A DNA stretch of 64,000 nucleotides from Candidatus Saccharimonadota bacterium. Lineage in GTDB: Bacteria; Patescibacteriota; Saccharimonadia; Saccharimonadales; Saccharimonadaceae. The DNA is taken from the NCBI GenBank assembly GCA_900555265.1, contig UNSL01000002.1:124001-188000 (forward strand). The letters run 5' to 3'. The notes under the pieces are model-generated. The model saw only the letters and a program-made list of their open reading frames with translations, did no database searches and was not told the origin of the DNA. Positions 7,644 through 15,159 of this stretch are shown here, one piece after another (the stretch's first letter is position 1; the number at the start of each line of letters is the position of its first letter). A program made the position numbers and the translations under genes.

Positions 7644-8684
7644 ATGTTAGATGATATGAATGTGATAAAACAATACGACCCAGGCGACGTTTTAAGCGGC
7701 GTTTTGAATATTCCAGAACAAGCTCGATATGAAGTGTCGATCCACGAAGGTGCGAATCAGCGTCGAGATTTTAAGAATATTGTGATCGCGGGAATGGGTG
7801 GTTCGGCTTTAGCGGCTGATATGGTTCGAGTTTTGACTGCGGGCTGGTTGCACATTCCACTTGAAGTGGTGAAGGGTTATGATTTGCCGGGATTTGTGAG
7901 TGAGGGAACGTTGGTTATTGCGGTTAGTCATTCGGGCAATACTGAGGAAACTCTGAGTTGCTATCAGCAAGCGTTGGAGAAGAAGGCGTGTTTGGCGGCT
8001 ATGTCGACTGGCGGAGCGTTGATTGAGCGAGCGAAAAATGACAACGTAACTTACGCTCAAGTTCCAGCTGGCGCGCAGCCACGAATGTCGACGGTCTATC
8101 ATCTGCGAGGATTATTGAAACTATTGCAACATTTTTGGGTGATTGATAATGATTTGTATGATCAGGTGAAAAATAGCGCTGATTGGTTGGCGGGCGAGAT
8201 ATCTAATTGGACGGCTAAAACGCCAGAAGCTGATAATTTGGCGAAGCAGATTGCGAAATTAACAATTGGCAAGACGTTGGTTGTTTTTGGCGGTGAATTG
8301 ACTTGGCCGCTGGCGTATAAGTGGAAAATTAGCTGGAATGAATCGGCGAAGAATTTGGCATTCTCGAATCAATATCCAGAATTTAATCATAACGAGTTCA
8401 TCGGTTGGTCGTCGCATCCTGTGGAGAAGCCGTTTACGATTTTTGATATTCGTAGCAATTTGGAACGCGACAGGATTCGTGAGCGAATGGAGCTGAGTGA
8501 TCGTTTGTTGAGTGGCAAGCGACCAAAGGCGCACGTGCTGGAACTTCGAGGGAAGACGCTTATGGAGCAATTGCTGTGGGGCTTGGTGCTGGCTGACGCG
8601 GCTAGTATTTATACAGCTATTCTTAATGGAGTCAATCCTGGTCCAGTTCAGTTGATTGAAAAATTGAAAGCGGAGCTTAGCTAA
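7644..8684 (+). CDS. Bifunctional phosphoglucose/phosphomannose isomerase (SIS family)
   Basis: Interconverts fructose-6-P with glucose-6-P and mannose-6-P. The 346-residue protein has two SIS folds: AGMGGSALAADM near residue 50 and SHSGNTEET near residue 95. It also has the family signature QPRMSTVYHL and the catalytic NQYPEFNHNEFIGW segment, which contains the conserved Glu/His. The length fits the bacterial/archaeal PGI/PMI family rather than classical Pgi (about 550). AAGGAG lies 6 nt before the ATG. The 3' end stops 1 nt from the convergent ABC permease gene. It probably feeds sugar phosphates to wall precursors or fermentation. Confidence 0.88.
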   Translation: MLDDMNVIKQYDPGDVLSGVLNIPEQARYEVSIHEGANQRRDFKNIVIAGMGGSALAADMVRVLTAGWLHIPLEVVKGYDLPGFVSEGTLVIAVSHSGNTEETLSCYQQALEKKACLAAMSTGGALIERAKNDNVTYAQVPAGAQPRMSTVYHLRGLLKLLQHFWVIDNDLYDQVKNSADWLAGEISNWTAKTPEADNLAKQIAKLTIGKTLVVFGGELTWPLAYKWKISWNESAKNLAFSNQYPEFNHNEFIGWSSHPVEKPFTIFDIRSNLERDRIRERMELSDRLLSGKRPKAHVLELRGKTLMEQLLWGLVLADAASIYTAILNGVNPGPVQLIEKLKAELS

Positions 8685-8685
8685 T

Positions 8686-9897
8686 TTAATATCGCAGAGA
8701 TTCGATTGGGTCGCGTCTAGTGGCGCGGGCTGCTGGATATACACCAGAAATTACGCCGATGATTATTGATAGTCCAATTGATAAGACGGCTGTTTGCCAA
8801 TAAATATAAGGTGTGAGCGGTAAATATAAGCTAGCAATATAAGCTCCTGCCAAGCCTAACCCGTAGCCCAATATTCCGCCAAGGAATCCGATGATCGCTG
8901 CCTCGATTAAGAACTGATTGACGATATCCCATCCCGTGGCTCCAACAGCTCGCCTGACGCCGACTTCACGCTGACGCTCGGCAACATTGACAAGCATCAC
9001 GTTCATAACGCCTATTCCACCGATTAACAGAGAAATAATGCCGATGACAGTTAAGATTATCGAAAGAAACCTCGCGACATTAGACTTCTTTTCGTTTATC
9101 TCTTCGCCAGAAACGATTCGATAATTCTTATCGCTATCATGATTCTTCTTCAAAATATCGTCAGCCGATTTTATGACTGAATTGAGATTTTTATGATCTT
9201 TAGTAGTTACGATGATTTGCTGAATCTGCGGCGTTCCTTGAGTGAATTTTTTAATTACGGATAATGGAATGATCGCGGCGTTATTAAAATTCACATCCAA
9301 ATAACTGGCTGGATTTTCAATATTCTTCAACACGCCAACAACGGTCAATGGTTGATTTCGGATGTAAATAACGTTTCCGATGGACCTTTCGGTGCCGAAC
9401 AAATCGACCGACAATTGCTGACCGACGACAACTCCGCCGATGTCGTTAATAAATTGTCCAGTAGCAATTTGCAAATTGGCGACGTCTTTTAGCGATTCCG
9501 TACTGCCGATTAGCGCGGCGTTTTGGATATCGACTTTACCTTCGCGGGCGCGCAGTTCGGCGTGTAGGAAGGCAATTGGCGCGGCTTTCGTATTGGCAAT
9601 TTTCCCTATATCCCTGGCGTCCGTTTCAGTCAATGTGTTGACTGTCGTCGTGTTGTCGGATTCGGTCAGTAGATTCGGGACGGCTTTTTGATTGCCAGAC
9701 TTAACAATGGCGACAGGAGTGGACGATTGGTTGGAATTATCGCCGAATAGATGATTAAATCCGCCAGTCAGAGATAGAACCATGGTGATGCTGGCGATGC
9801 CAATAGCTACGCCTACAATTGTCAAGAATGTTCGTCCGCGATTAGCTCGTAGTGCCTGAGTAGCGTTCTCCAAATGATTTTTTACTAATATTTTCAC
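8686..9897 (-). CDS. MacB/FtsX-type ABC transporter permease
   Basis: 403-residue membrane subunit of a MacB-type exporter. An N-terminal membrane span (RTFLTIVGVAIGIASITMV) is followed by a large extracytoplasmic MacB-PCD-like domain (residues about 45-270), then the FtsX domain with three spans and the conserved VGVRRAVGAT cytoplasmic loop. The start is a GTG at 9897 overlapping the stop of the ATPase gene by 4 nt (GTGA), so the pair is translationally coupled. MacB-type systems move peptides, lipids or toxins, or transmit force; the substrate cannot be told from sequence. Confidence 0.9.
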   Translation of the reverse strand: MKILVKNHLENATQALRANRGRTFLTIVGVAIGIASITMVLSLTGGFNHLFGDNSNQSSTPVAIVKSGNQKAVPNLLTESDNTTTVNTLTETDARDIGKIANTKAAPIAFLHAELRAREGKVDIQNAALIGSTESLKDVANLQIATGQFINDIGGVVVGQQLSVDLFGTERSIGNVIYIRNQPLTVVGVLKNIENPASYLDVNFNNAAIIPLSVIKKFTQGTPQIQQIIVTTKDHKNLNSVIKSADDILKKNHDSDKNYRIVSGEEINEKKSNVARFLSIILTVIGIISLLIGGIGVMNVMLVNVAERQREVGVRRAVGATGWDIVNQFLIEAAIIGFLGGILGYGLGLAGAYIASLYLPLTPYIYWQTAVLSIGLSIIIGVISGVYPAARATRRDPIESLRY

Positions 9898-10688
9898 GAT
9901 TTTTTCGCCCTCGATTTCTTTGAAGATTTTTGCTTCTTAGGTTTTTCTTCTTTTTCGTCGTCGACAATTAACTTCTTAGTGAACTTGCGCTTTTCCTTAT
10001 GCTCGTCAGTGTCGATTTTTCCGTCCAACATAGTGATGACGCGACTGGCATAATGAGTCAATTCTGGGTTGTGAGTAACCATAATTATAGTGTTGCCGCG
10101 ACGGTGCAGGTCAGACAATTCTTCCATAATGAGATGACTCGATTTGCTATCCAAATTTCCTGTTGGCTCGTCCGCTAAGATAATTGACGGGCTATTAACT
10201 AACGCTCTGGCAATTGCTACGCGCTGAACCTGACCGCCAGACAATTGATGCGGCATGTAATATTCGCGCTGTCCCAGATGGAAAGTTTTCAGAATGCGGC
10301 TAGCTTCCTGGAGTCGTTTAACCTTTCCAAGTCCTTTATATGTTAACGGCAACGCCACGTTTTCAATTACAGTCAGGCGAGGGATAAGATTGAAATTTTG
10401 GAAAACGAAGCCGATGTGTTTGGAGCGAATTTTGGCGCGTCGTCGTGAGCTGAGATTATCGACAGCGACATCGTCCAGATAGTATTCGCCCTCTGATGGC
10501 TGGTCTAATAGCCCAAGGGTGTTTAATAGAGTAGTTTTGCCGCAACCGCTTGGTCCCATAATAGCGATAAATTCACCCTTTTTAACGGTTAAATCGACGC
10601 TATCTAAGGCACGAATCTCAGCATCGCCAAAGCCAAATTTTTTGGTGACATTAACAAGCCTAATGCGTGGTGGAATAGTTTCTTTCAT
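9894..10688 (-). CDS. MacB/LolD-type ABC transporter ATP-binding protein
   Basis: 264-residue ATPase partner of the permease. It has Walker A GPSGCGKTT, Q-loop VFQNFNLIPRL, signature LSGGQVQRVAIARAL, Walker B IILADEPTGNLD and the H-loop VTHNPE. The C-terminal 40 residues are a Lys-rich tail (KKQKSSKKSRAKKS). The start at 10688 is chosen because the family core begins a few residues later and a promoter lies just upstream: TTGCAC, 18-bp spacer, TATAAT on the minus strand (10727-10698), ending 9 nt before the ATG. The longer in-frame extension reads antisense through tRNA-Ser and is not coding. Confidence 0.93.
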   Translation of the reverse strand: MKETIPPRIRLVNVTKKFGFGDAEIRALDSVDLTVKKGEFIAIMGPSGCGKTTLLNTLGLLDQPSEGEYYLDDVAVDNLSSRRRAKIRSKHIGFVFQNFNLIPRLTVIENVALPLTYKGLGKVKRLQEASRILKTFHLGQREYYMPHQLSGGQVQRVAIARALVNSPSIILADEPTGNLDSKSSHLIMEELSDLHRRGNTIIMVTHNPELTHYASRVITMLDGKIDTDEHKEKRKFTKKLIVDDEKEEKPKKQKSSKKSRAKKS

Positions 10689-10697
10689 CTTTGACTT

Positions 10698-10727
10698 ATT
10701 ATAGAGAATGAATGTCAGTAAGTGCAA
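10698..10727 (-). promoter_or_regulatory. Promoter of the ABC exporter operon
   Basis: Minus strand: TTGCAC (10727-10722), 18-bp spacer, TATAAT (10703-10698); predicted leader of only 2-3 nt. Confidence 0.7.
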
Positions 10728-10751
10728 CCATAAGGGGCAATAAAGTTGTGG

Positions 10752-10757
10752 TATAAT
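10752..10757 (+). promoter_or_regulatory. Extended -10 of tRNA-Ser
   Basis: TGG plus TATAAT (10752-10757), 9 nt before the tRNA 5' end. Confidence 0.7.
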
Positions 10758-10766
10758 TATCAACAA

Positions 10767-10856
10767 GGAAGGGTGCAGGAGTGGTTGAACTGGCACGCCT
10801 GGAACGCGTGTAACGGAGCAATCTGTTCGAGGGTTCGAATCCCTCTCCTTCCGCCA
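10767..10856 (+). tRNA. tRNA-Ser (anticodon GGA), CCA encoded
   Basis: Acceptor stem GGAAGGG pairs with the 3' TCCTTCC (one G-U), discriminator G, encoded CCA (10854-10856). The anticodon stem CACGC/GCGTG encloses loop CTGGAAC with GGA at 10801-10803. A long variable arm and the T-arm loop TTCGAAT are present. It reads UCC/UCU serine codons and has its own promoter and terminator. Confidence 0.96.
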
Positions 10857-10868
10857 AGAGAATAATAA

Positions 10869-10900
10869 ACCGACAGAACGTAGAGTTTGTCGGTATTTTT
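10869..10900 (+). terminator. Intrinsic terminator after tRNA-Ser
   Basis: ACCGACA pairs with TGTCGGT, extended by AAC/GTT beyond a one-base bulge, followed by ATTTTTTG. Confidence 0.8.
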
Positions 10901-10973
10901 TGTTAAAAAATCGTAGACAGGGGCGGCTCATCTGGTCGTGAAATAAATAGGTTGTAATTTTTACTAAATAGCT

Positions 10974-11002
10974 TGCAAAACACTAGATATAGCGGCTATA
11001 GT
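10974..11002 (+). promoter_or_regulatory. nrdA promoter
   Basis: TTGCAA (10974-10979), 17-bp spacer, TATAGT (10997-11002). The first NrdR-like box fills the spacer and the second lies just past the start site, so a bound repressor would occlude the promoter. Confidence 0.7.
10980..10995 (+). promoter_or_regulatory. NrdR-like box 1 (nrdA)
   Basis: ACACTAGATATAGCGG matches the NrdR consensus acaCwAtATaTwgtgt at about 13 of 16 positions, including the C, A, AT and T core. Confidence 0.65.
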
Positions 11003-11011
11003 TATTATTGT

Positions 11012-11027
11012 ACGCTATATATATAGC
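11012..11027 (+). promoter_or_regulatory. NrdR-like box 2 (nrdA)
   Basis: ACGCTATATATATAGC, exactly 32 bp downstream of box 1, the spacing known for paired NrdR boxes. It is part of a perfect 16-bp palindrome at 11013-11028. Confidence 0.6.
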
Positions 11028-11064
11028 GAGCCCATAAATAAACAAAAACACAAGCTACAAAGAT

Positions 11065-11098
11065 AAGCCACCAGATGAGGTGTTGGTGGTTTGTTTTT
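11065..11098 (+). terminator. Terminator-like hairpin in the nrdA leader (possible attenuator)
   Basis: AAGCCACCA pairs with TGGTGGTTT (one G-U) around a 10-nt loop, followed by TTGTTTTT. It lies between the predicted start site (about 11009) and the ribosome site of nrdA (11112-11119), so it would end transcripts before the gene. A 10-base complement of 11070-11079 exists upstream at 10927-10936. Confidence 0.55.
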
Positions 11099-11122
11099 AA
11101 GAGGGGAAATTAAGGAGGGTAT

Positions 11123-13525
11123 GTGAAAGAAATTAACGTAGTCAAACGCGACGGAACAAAAGAACCGTTTGATGCTAATAAAATTAACACGGCTATTTTA
11201 AAGGCGTGCGAAGGTTTGCCGGACCAAATCTCTAAGGTCGTTCAAGTTGCGACTGAATTGCAATTGACATTATTTGATGGAATTACAACCGAGCAATTGG
11301 ACGAGGCGGTTATTCAAACGGTGCTCCAAAATGTTAAAGACGATCCAGATTACGATAAAATCGCGGCACGATTATTATTGAAAACTGTTTATAAGCAGAT
11401 TTTGGGCGATTATGAAACGGCGGAAGAATTGAAAAAGCTTCATGCGCGCGAATTTCCGAAGTTTGTTAAGGCGGCGGTAAAAGAAGGTTTGCTAGATAAG
11501 CGCATGGCTGACGGTCGATTTGATCTGAAAAAGCTGGCGGCGGAACTTGATCCAGCGCGTGATGATTTGAGTAAGTATTTGGGCGTGGTGACCAATAAAA
11601 ACCGCTATGCTCTTCGTAAGCAAAACGGCTCGCCAATTGAAACACCTCAGTTTACGCACATGCGTATCGCTATGGGACTTAGCTATAACGAATCTGACCC
11701 AACAACTGCAGCGATTGAGTTTTATAATCACATGAGCAATTTAGAGTACGTCCCAGGTGGCTCAACGCGAGTTAACGCTGGCGGTTCTTTCCCGCAACTC
11801 AGTAACTGTTTCTTGCTTAATGTCGATGATGATATGGAGTCAATTGCTAAGGCTGTTCGCGACACAATGTGGATTGCTAAAGGTACGGGCGGAATTGGCA
11901 TTGGCTTTACAAAGCTACGTGCGGCAGGTAGTCCAGTTAAAACTACCAATACTGAATCGACTGGACCGATTCCATTTATGAAGATGATTGATACGGCGCT
12001 TTTTGCGGTTTCTCGTAAGGGTAAAAAGGCTGGTGCGGCTGCAATTTACATGGAAAACTGGCACCTGAATTTTGATCAATTTGTTGATCTTCGTCAAAAC
12101 TCTGGCGATCCATATCTAAGAACCAGATTTGCAAATACCGCGGTATTTATCTCTGACGAATTTATGAAGCGAGTAGAAAAAGACCAAGATTGGTATTTGT
12201 TTGATCCAGCAGAAACTCCAGATTTGACGGAATTATATGGTGAAGCGTTTTCGGCGCGATATAAAGAATATATAAAGATGGCAGAAGCTGGAAAATTGCG
12301 TGCGTTTGATAAAGTTCCAGCTCGTCAGCAATTCAAGCGCATTTTGACCAGCTTGCAGGCAACATCACATCCGTGGCTAACTTGGAAAGACACGATTAAC
12401 GTGCGAGCATTGAATAACAATACGGGCACAATTCACCTCAGTAACTTGTGTACGGAAATTACATTGCCGCAGGATAAAAACAATATTGCGACGTGTAATT
12501 TGGTGAGTATCAATTTGTCGGCGTTCCTTAGTGAGGATAGGACTTGGGATTGGGATAGATTGAAAGAAGCGGCTCGTGCGGCGGTGCGACAATTGGACAA
12601 TTTGTGCGATATCACTCAAACGCCAATTCCAGAAGCGATGCATTCGAATCAGCAAACTCGAGCAATTGGCCTCGGGATTATGGGTCTTTCTGACGTGTTG
12701 GAGAAGTTGGGCTATTGCTACGAATCAAAAGAAGCGTATGATTTGGTTGATCAATTGACGGAGTTCATTAGCTACCACGCCATTGATCAGTCGGCTGACT
12801 TGGCAAAAGAATTGGGCAGCTATCCAACATTCGCGGGCAGTGGTTGGAGCAAGGGAATTCTTCCAATTGATACGGTTGATAAGCTATCGAAAGATCGCGG
12901 CGTGAAGGTGAAAATAGACCAAAAGACACGACTGGACTGGGATAGCTTACGAAAGAAGGTGAAGAAGGGAATGCGAAATGCTACTCTTATGGCAATTGCG
13001 CCGACGGCTAATATTGGGCATGTGGCAGGAACAACTCCTGGAATTGATCCGCAATTTGCGCAGATTTTCAGTCGCTCGACTTTGAACGGTAAGTTTTTGG
13101 AAGTGAACCATAATTTAGTTCGAGATTTGAAGAAGCTTGGTCTGTGGGACAATTTGAAGGATGAGATTTTTGCGGCGCAGGGTGATATTCAAGACATTGA
13201 TGGCATTCCGCAAAACATCAAGGATGTTTATAAAACAAGCTTCCAGCTTAGTCCGTATGCGTTTATTGAAGTGGCAGCCAGGGCTCAGAAGTGGGTTGAT
13301 CAAGCGATTTCTCGAAATATGTATCTGGAGACGCGAGATATTGATGAATATGTGAAGATTTATTCGGAAGCGTGGAAACGTGGCTTGAAAACGACATATT
13401 ATCTACACGTTAAGCCGCGTCATCAGTCGGAGCAAACGACGGTTTCAGTTGATAAAATTGCAGAACAAAAAGTCCGCACAAATAGTAAAGTGCGCGGATT
13501 TGGATTTGCGAAAATTAATAAATAA
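11123..13525 (+). CDS. nrdA: Ribonucleoside-diphosphate reductase, class I alpha subunit, lacking C-terminal redox cysteines
   Basis: Reduces NDPs to dNDPs with NrdB. Residues about 1-95 form an ATP-cone (VVKRDGTKEPFDANKI), so ATP/dATP allostery is likely. The catalytic barrel has Cys229 (LSNCFLL) and Cys458 (ATCNL), which would form the internal redox pair, with N441-C443-E445 (NLCTE) as the active site. A Tyr-Tyr pair (TTYYLH) near the C-terminus fits the radical-transfer path. After it, the tail of about 35 residues has no cysteine, although class I alpha subunits normally end with a CxxC or CxxxxC pair. The start is a GTG at 11123 after AAGGAGGG. NrdR-like boxes and a possible attenuator lie upstream; nrdB follows after 14 nt. 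Confidence 0.95.
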   Translation: MKEINVVKRDGTKEPFDANKINTAILKACEGLPDQISKVVQVATELQLTLFDGITTEQLDEAVIQTVLQNVKDDPDYDKIAARLLLKTVYKQILGDYETAEELKKLHAREFPKFVKAAVKEGLLDKRMADGRFDLKKLAAELDPARDDLSKYLGVVTNKNRYALRKQNGSPIETPQFTHMRIAMGLSYNESDPTTAAIEFYNHMSNLEYVPGGSTRVNAGGSFPQLSNCFLLNVDDDMESIAKAVRDTMWIAKGTGGIGIGFTKLRAAGSPVKTTNTESTGPIPFMKMIDTALFAVSRKGKKAGAAAIYMENWHLNFDQFVDLRQNSGDPYLRTRFANTAVFISDEFMKRVEKDQDWYLFDPAETPDLTELYGEAFSARYKEYIKMAEAGKLRAFDKVPARQQFKRILTSLQATSHPWLTWKDTINVRALNNNTGTIHLSNLCTEITLPQDKNNIATCNLVSINLSAFLSEDRTWDWDRLKEAARAAVRQLDNLCDITQTPIPEAMHSNQQTRAIGLGIMGLSDVLEKLGYCYESKEAYDLVDQLTEFISYHAIDQSADLAKELGSYPTFAGSGWSKGILPIDTVDKLSKDRGVKVKIDQKTRLDWDSLRKKVKKGMRNATLMAIAPTANIGHVAGTTPGIDPQFAQIFSRSTLNGKFLEVNHNLVRDLKKLGLWDNLKDEIFAAQGDIQDIDGIPQNIKDVYKTSFQLSPYAFIEVAARAQKWVDQAISRNMYLETRDIDEYVKIYSEAWKRGLKTTYYLHVKPRHQSEQTTVSVDKIAEQKVRTNSKVRGFGFAKINK

Positions 13526-13539
13526 AGGAGGAAATTAAG

Positions 13540-14517
13540 ATGGGAATTTTAGGTTCAGGATTACGCGATGGATTGTCACTTCACCCAATTCGTTACCCTT
13601 GGGCATACGATCTTTATAATCAAGCAGTGGCTAACACGTGGTTTCCAAACGAAGTTCAATTAGTGCAAGATTTGGCAGATTTTGAAAAATTGTCAGACGA
13701 TGAAAAACACGCATTGAAAACAGTTATTAGCTATTTGAATCCAAACGAGTTATTGATCAATAAGTCATTGGCGTTCGGTATTTATCCATATGTGAACGCG
13801 GCGGAAGCTCAACTATATTTGTCAAAACAGATGTGGGAAGAAGCTAATCACTTCATGACATTTGAATACATTATTGAGACATTTCCGTTTGATCGCGAGG
13901 AAATTTATGCTGCAGGGTTTGGTAAAAAATCATTAGCCGACAAGGCTGACTTCCAGAATAAGCATTTGGACGTGATGCTTGATCCGAATTTGGATATTTA
14001 TTCGCTGGAAGGTAAGAAGGACTTTGTTAGGTCTTTGGTGGCGTATAACATCGTGCTGGAGGGAATTTGGTTCTATTCAGGCTTTATGGTTGGTATGAGT
14101 TTCCGTCAGCGTAATTTGTTGCGTAATGTTGGCTCGCTGCTGGACTGGATTACTCGTGACGAAAATCTTCACTTGACGTTTGGTATCAATTTGCTTTTGA
14201 CAATTTTGGACGAGAATCCAGAATTGCAAACACAGGAATTTGCAGAAGAAATCCGTGGCTTGATTCTGCAGGCAGTGGAGCTTGAGAAGGCTTACAATAA
14301 GGACATGTTGCCAAAGGGAATTCTGGGATTGAACGCTGATTATGTCAATCAGTATGTTATGCATATGACCGACCGACGCTTGCAAGAGCTGGGTTTTGAA
14401 CCTGAATATAACGTTCCGAACCCAGCCAAATGGATGGCGGCTGCTAACGACACACTGGAATTGGTGAATTTCTTTGAAAGCACAAACACTAGTTACGAAG
14501 TTAATACCACGAAGTAA
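13540..14517 (+). CDS. nrdB: Ribonucleotide reductase beta subunit, class Ic-like (Mn/Fe type)
   Basis: Provides the oxidising cofactor for NrdA. In this 325-residue ferritin-like protein the metal ligands align as Glu70, Glu101, His104, Glu174, Glu208 and His211. The site of the tyrosyl radical, four residues after His104, is Phe108. The first ligand is Glu rather than Asp. Both substitutions, and the spacings 31, 3, 4, 73, 34 and 3, equal those I recall for Chlamydia trachomatis R2c (E89, E120, H123, F127, E193, E227, H230), which uses a Mn(IV)/Fe(III) centre. AAAGGAGG lies 7 nt before the ATG. The stop overlaps a potential ATG of the next gene. Confidence 0.93.
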   Translation: MGILGSGLRDGLSLHPIRYPWAYDLYNQAVANTWFPNEVQLVQDLADFEKLSDDEKHALKTVISYLNPNELLINKSLAFGIYPYVNAAEAQLYLSKQMWEEANHFMTFEYIIETFPFDREEIYAAGFGKKSLADKADFQNKHLDVMLDPNLDIYSLEGKKDFVRSLVAYNIVLEGIWFYSGFMVGMSFRQRNLLRNVGSLLDWITRDENLHLTFGINLLLTILDENPELQTQEFAEEIRGLILQAVELEKAYNKDMLPKGILGLNADYVNQYVMHMTDRRLQELGFEPEYNVPNPAKWMAAANDTLELVNFFESTNTSYEVNTTK

Positions 14518-14531
14518 TGGGAGTTGATGAT

Positions 14532-14927
14532 ATGAACGAATTAGCGAAAGAAATATTAGATACAGTTGAAGTTGGTGCGTTGGCGACGGTGAATGTTAAT
14601 AGAACGCCTCTGGTAACGCCGCTGCATTTTGCGCATTTTGGTAATTCTATAATTTGGATATCAGAGCCGACTGCGCGCCATTCAGAAAATGCGTTTCGAA
14701 ACGGTAAGGCGGAATTTGTGGTTTGGGATGATAAAAAGCGAGCAGTTTTCTTAAAAACTAACGTGACTGAACTTCCAGAATCCGAAAAAGAGGCAGCGAT
14801 GGTGGCTTATAAAGAGAAGCTGGCTGATTTTATGCCGCGTTGCCGAAATCAGCAAATATACGTTGCGCCAATTGGCGAACTTGATGAAAAAACTACAACG
14901 GGCAATTGGCTGCATTTTATTGCATAA
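14532..14927 (+). CDS. Pyridoxamine 5'-phosphate oxidase-like flavin split-barrel protein
   Basis: 131 residues with the split-barrel pattern VGALATVNVNRTPLVTPL, HFGNSIIWISEPTARHSEN and VWDDKKRAVFLKTN. Such proteins bind FMN, F420 or heme. The specific reaction is unknown, and the PdxH C-terminal signature is not evident. I place the start at 14532, 8 nt after GGGAG; an ATG at 14517 overlapping the nrdB stop is the alternative (136 residues). It is the last gene of the nrdAB operon, which suggests a redox role near nucleotide reduction, but that is inference. Confidence 0.75.
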   Translation: MNELAKEILDTVEVGALATVNVNRTPLVTPLHFAHFGNSIIWISEPTARHSENAFRNGKAEFVVWDDKKRAVFLKTNVTELPESEKEAAMVAYKEKLADFMPRCRNQQIYVAPIGELDEKTTTGNWLHFIA

Positions 14928-14948
14928 GCACTATATCTAGCGTAAAAT
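14920..14948 (+). promoter_or_regulatory. Promoter of the small CxxC gene and pyrG
   Basis: TTGCAT (14920-14925), 17-bp spacer, TAAAAT (14943-14948). As at nrdA, an NrdR-like box fills the spacer. Confidence 0.65.
14928..14943 (+). promoter_or_regulatory. NrdR-like box 1 (CxxC gene)
   Basis: GCACTATATCTAGCGT matches the NrdR consensus acaCwAtATaTwgtgt at 13 of 16 positions. Confidence 0.65.
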
Positions 14949-14959
14949 TAGTTAAGTAA

Positions 14960-14975
14960 CTACTAAATATAGGGG
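14960..14975 (+). promoter_or_regulatory. NrdR-like box 2 (CxxC gene)
   Basis: CTACTAAATATAGGGG keeps the C, A, ATaT core and lies exactly 32 bp after box 1, the same spacing as at nrdA. It ends 3 nt before the ATG and also supplies AGGGGA as the ribosome site. Confidence 0.5.
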
Positions 14976-14978
14976 AAA

Positions 14979-15158
14979 ATGAAAATGAACGCAAATCAGA
15001 TTATTACTGATGACATGACTTTGGAAGAAAAATTGAGTGCCATTGATGCAGCTCTTAAAGCGGCACAGGAAGCGGCTGACGATCAAGCAAAGTCGAACGG
15101 CACTGTTGCGGCACCAGTTGACCCAGCAAGTTTGACTATTTGTGACGGTTGCGAATAA
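14979..15158 (+). CDS. 59-residue CxxC-tail protein, candidate detached redox tail of NrdA
   Basis: Small ORF starting at ATG 14979. Residues about 10-38 form a charged amphipathic helix (TLEEKLSAIDAALKAAQEAA), residues about 39-52 a Gly/Ala/Pro linker, and the last residues are ICDGCE with Cys55 and Cys58. A flexible linker plus a terminal CxxC is exactly what class I NrdA proteins carry at their C-terminus and what the NrdA here lacks. Its promoter has two NrdR-like boxes with the nrdA spacing. AGGGGA lies 5 nt before the ATG; a second in-frame ATG follows two codons later. The stop is 1 nt before pyrG. A modified-peptide precursor is an alternative reading, but no modifying enzyme is nearby. 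Confidence 0.7.
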   Translation: MKMNANQIITDDMTLEEKLSAIDAALKAAQEAADDQAKSNGTVAAPVDPASLTICDGCE

Positions 15159-15159
15159 T

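Noticed and set aside
10689..10931. N-terminal extension of the ABC ATPase frame through 10931
   Set aside because: It reads antisense through tRNA-Ser, a well-known source of false protein extensions; the family alignment and promoter place the start at 10688.
14979..15158. Reading the CxxC ORF as a modified-peptide (RiPP) precursor
   Set aside because: The leader-plus-Cys shape would fit, but no maturase, protease or dedicated exporter is adjacent, while the NrdR-like boxes and the tail-less NrdA give a better explanation.
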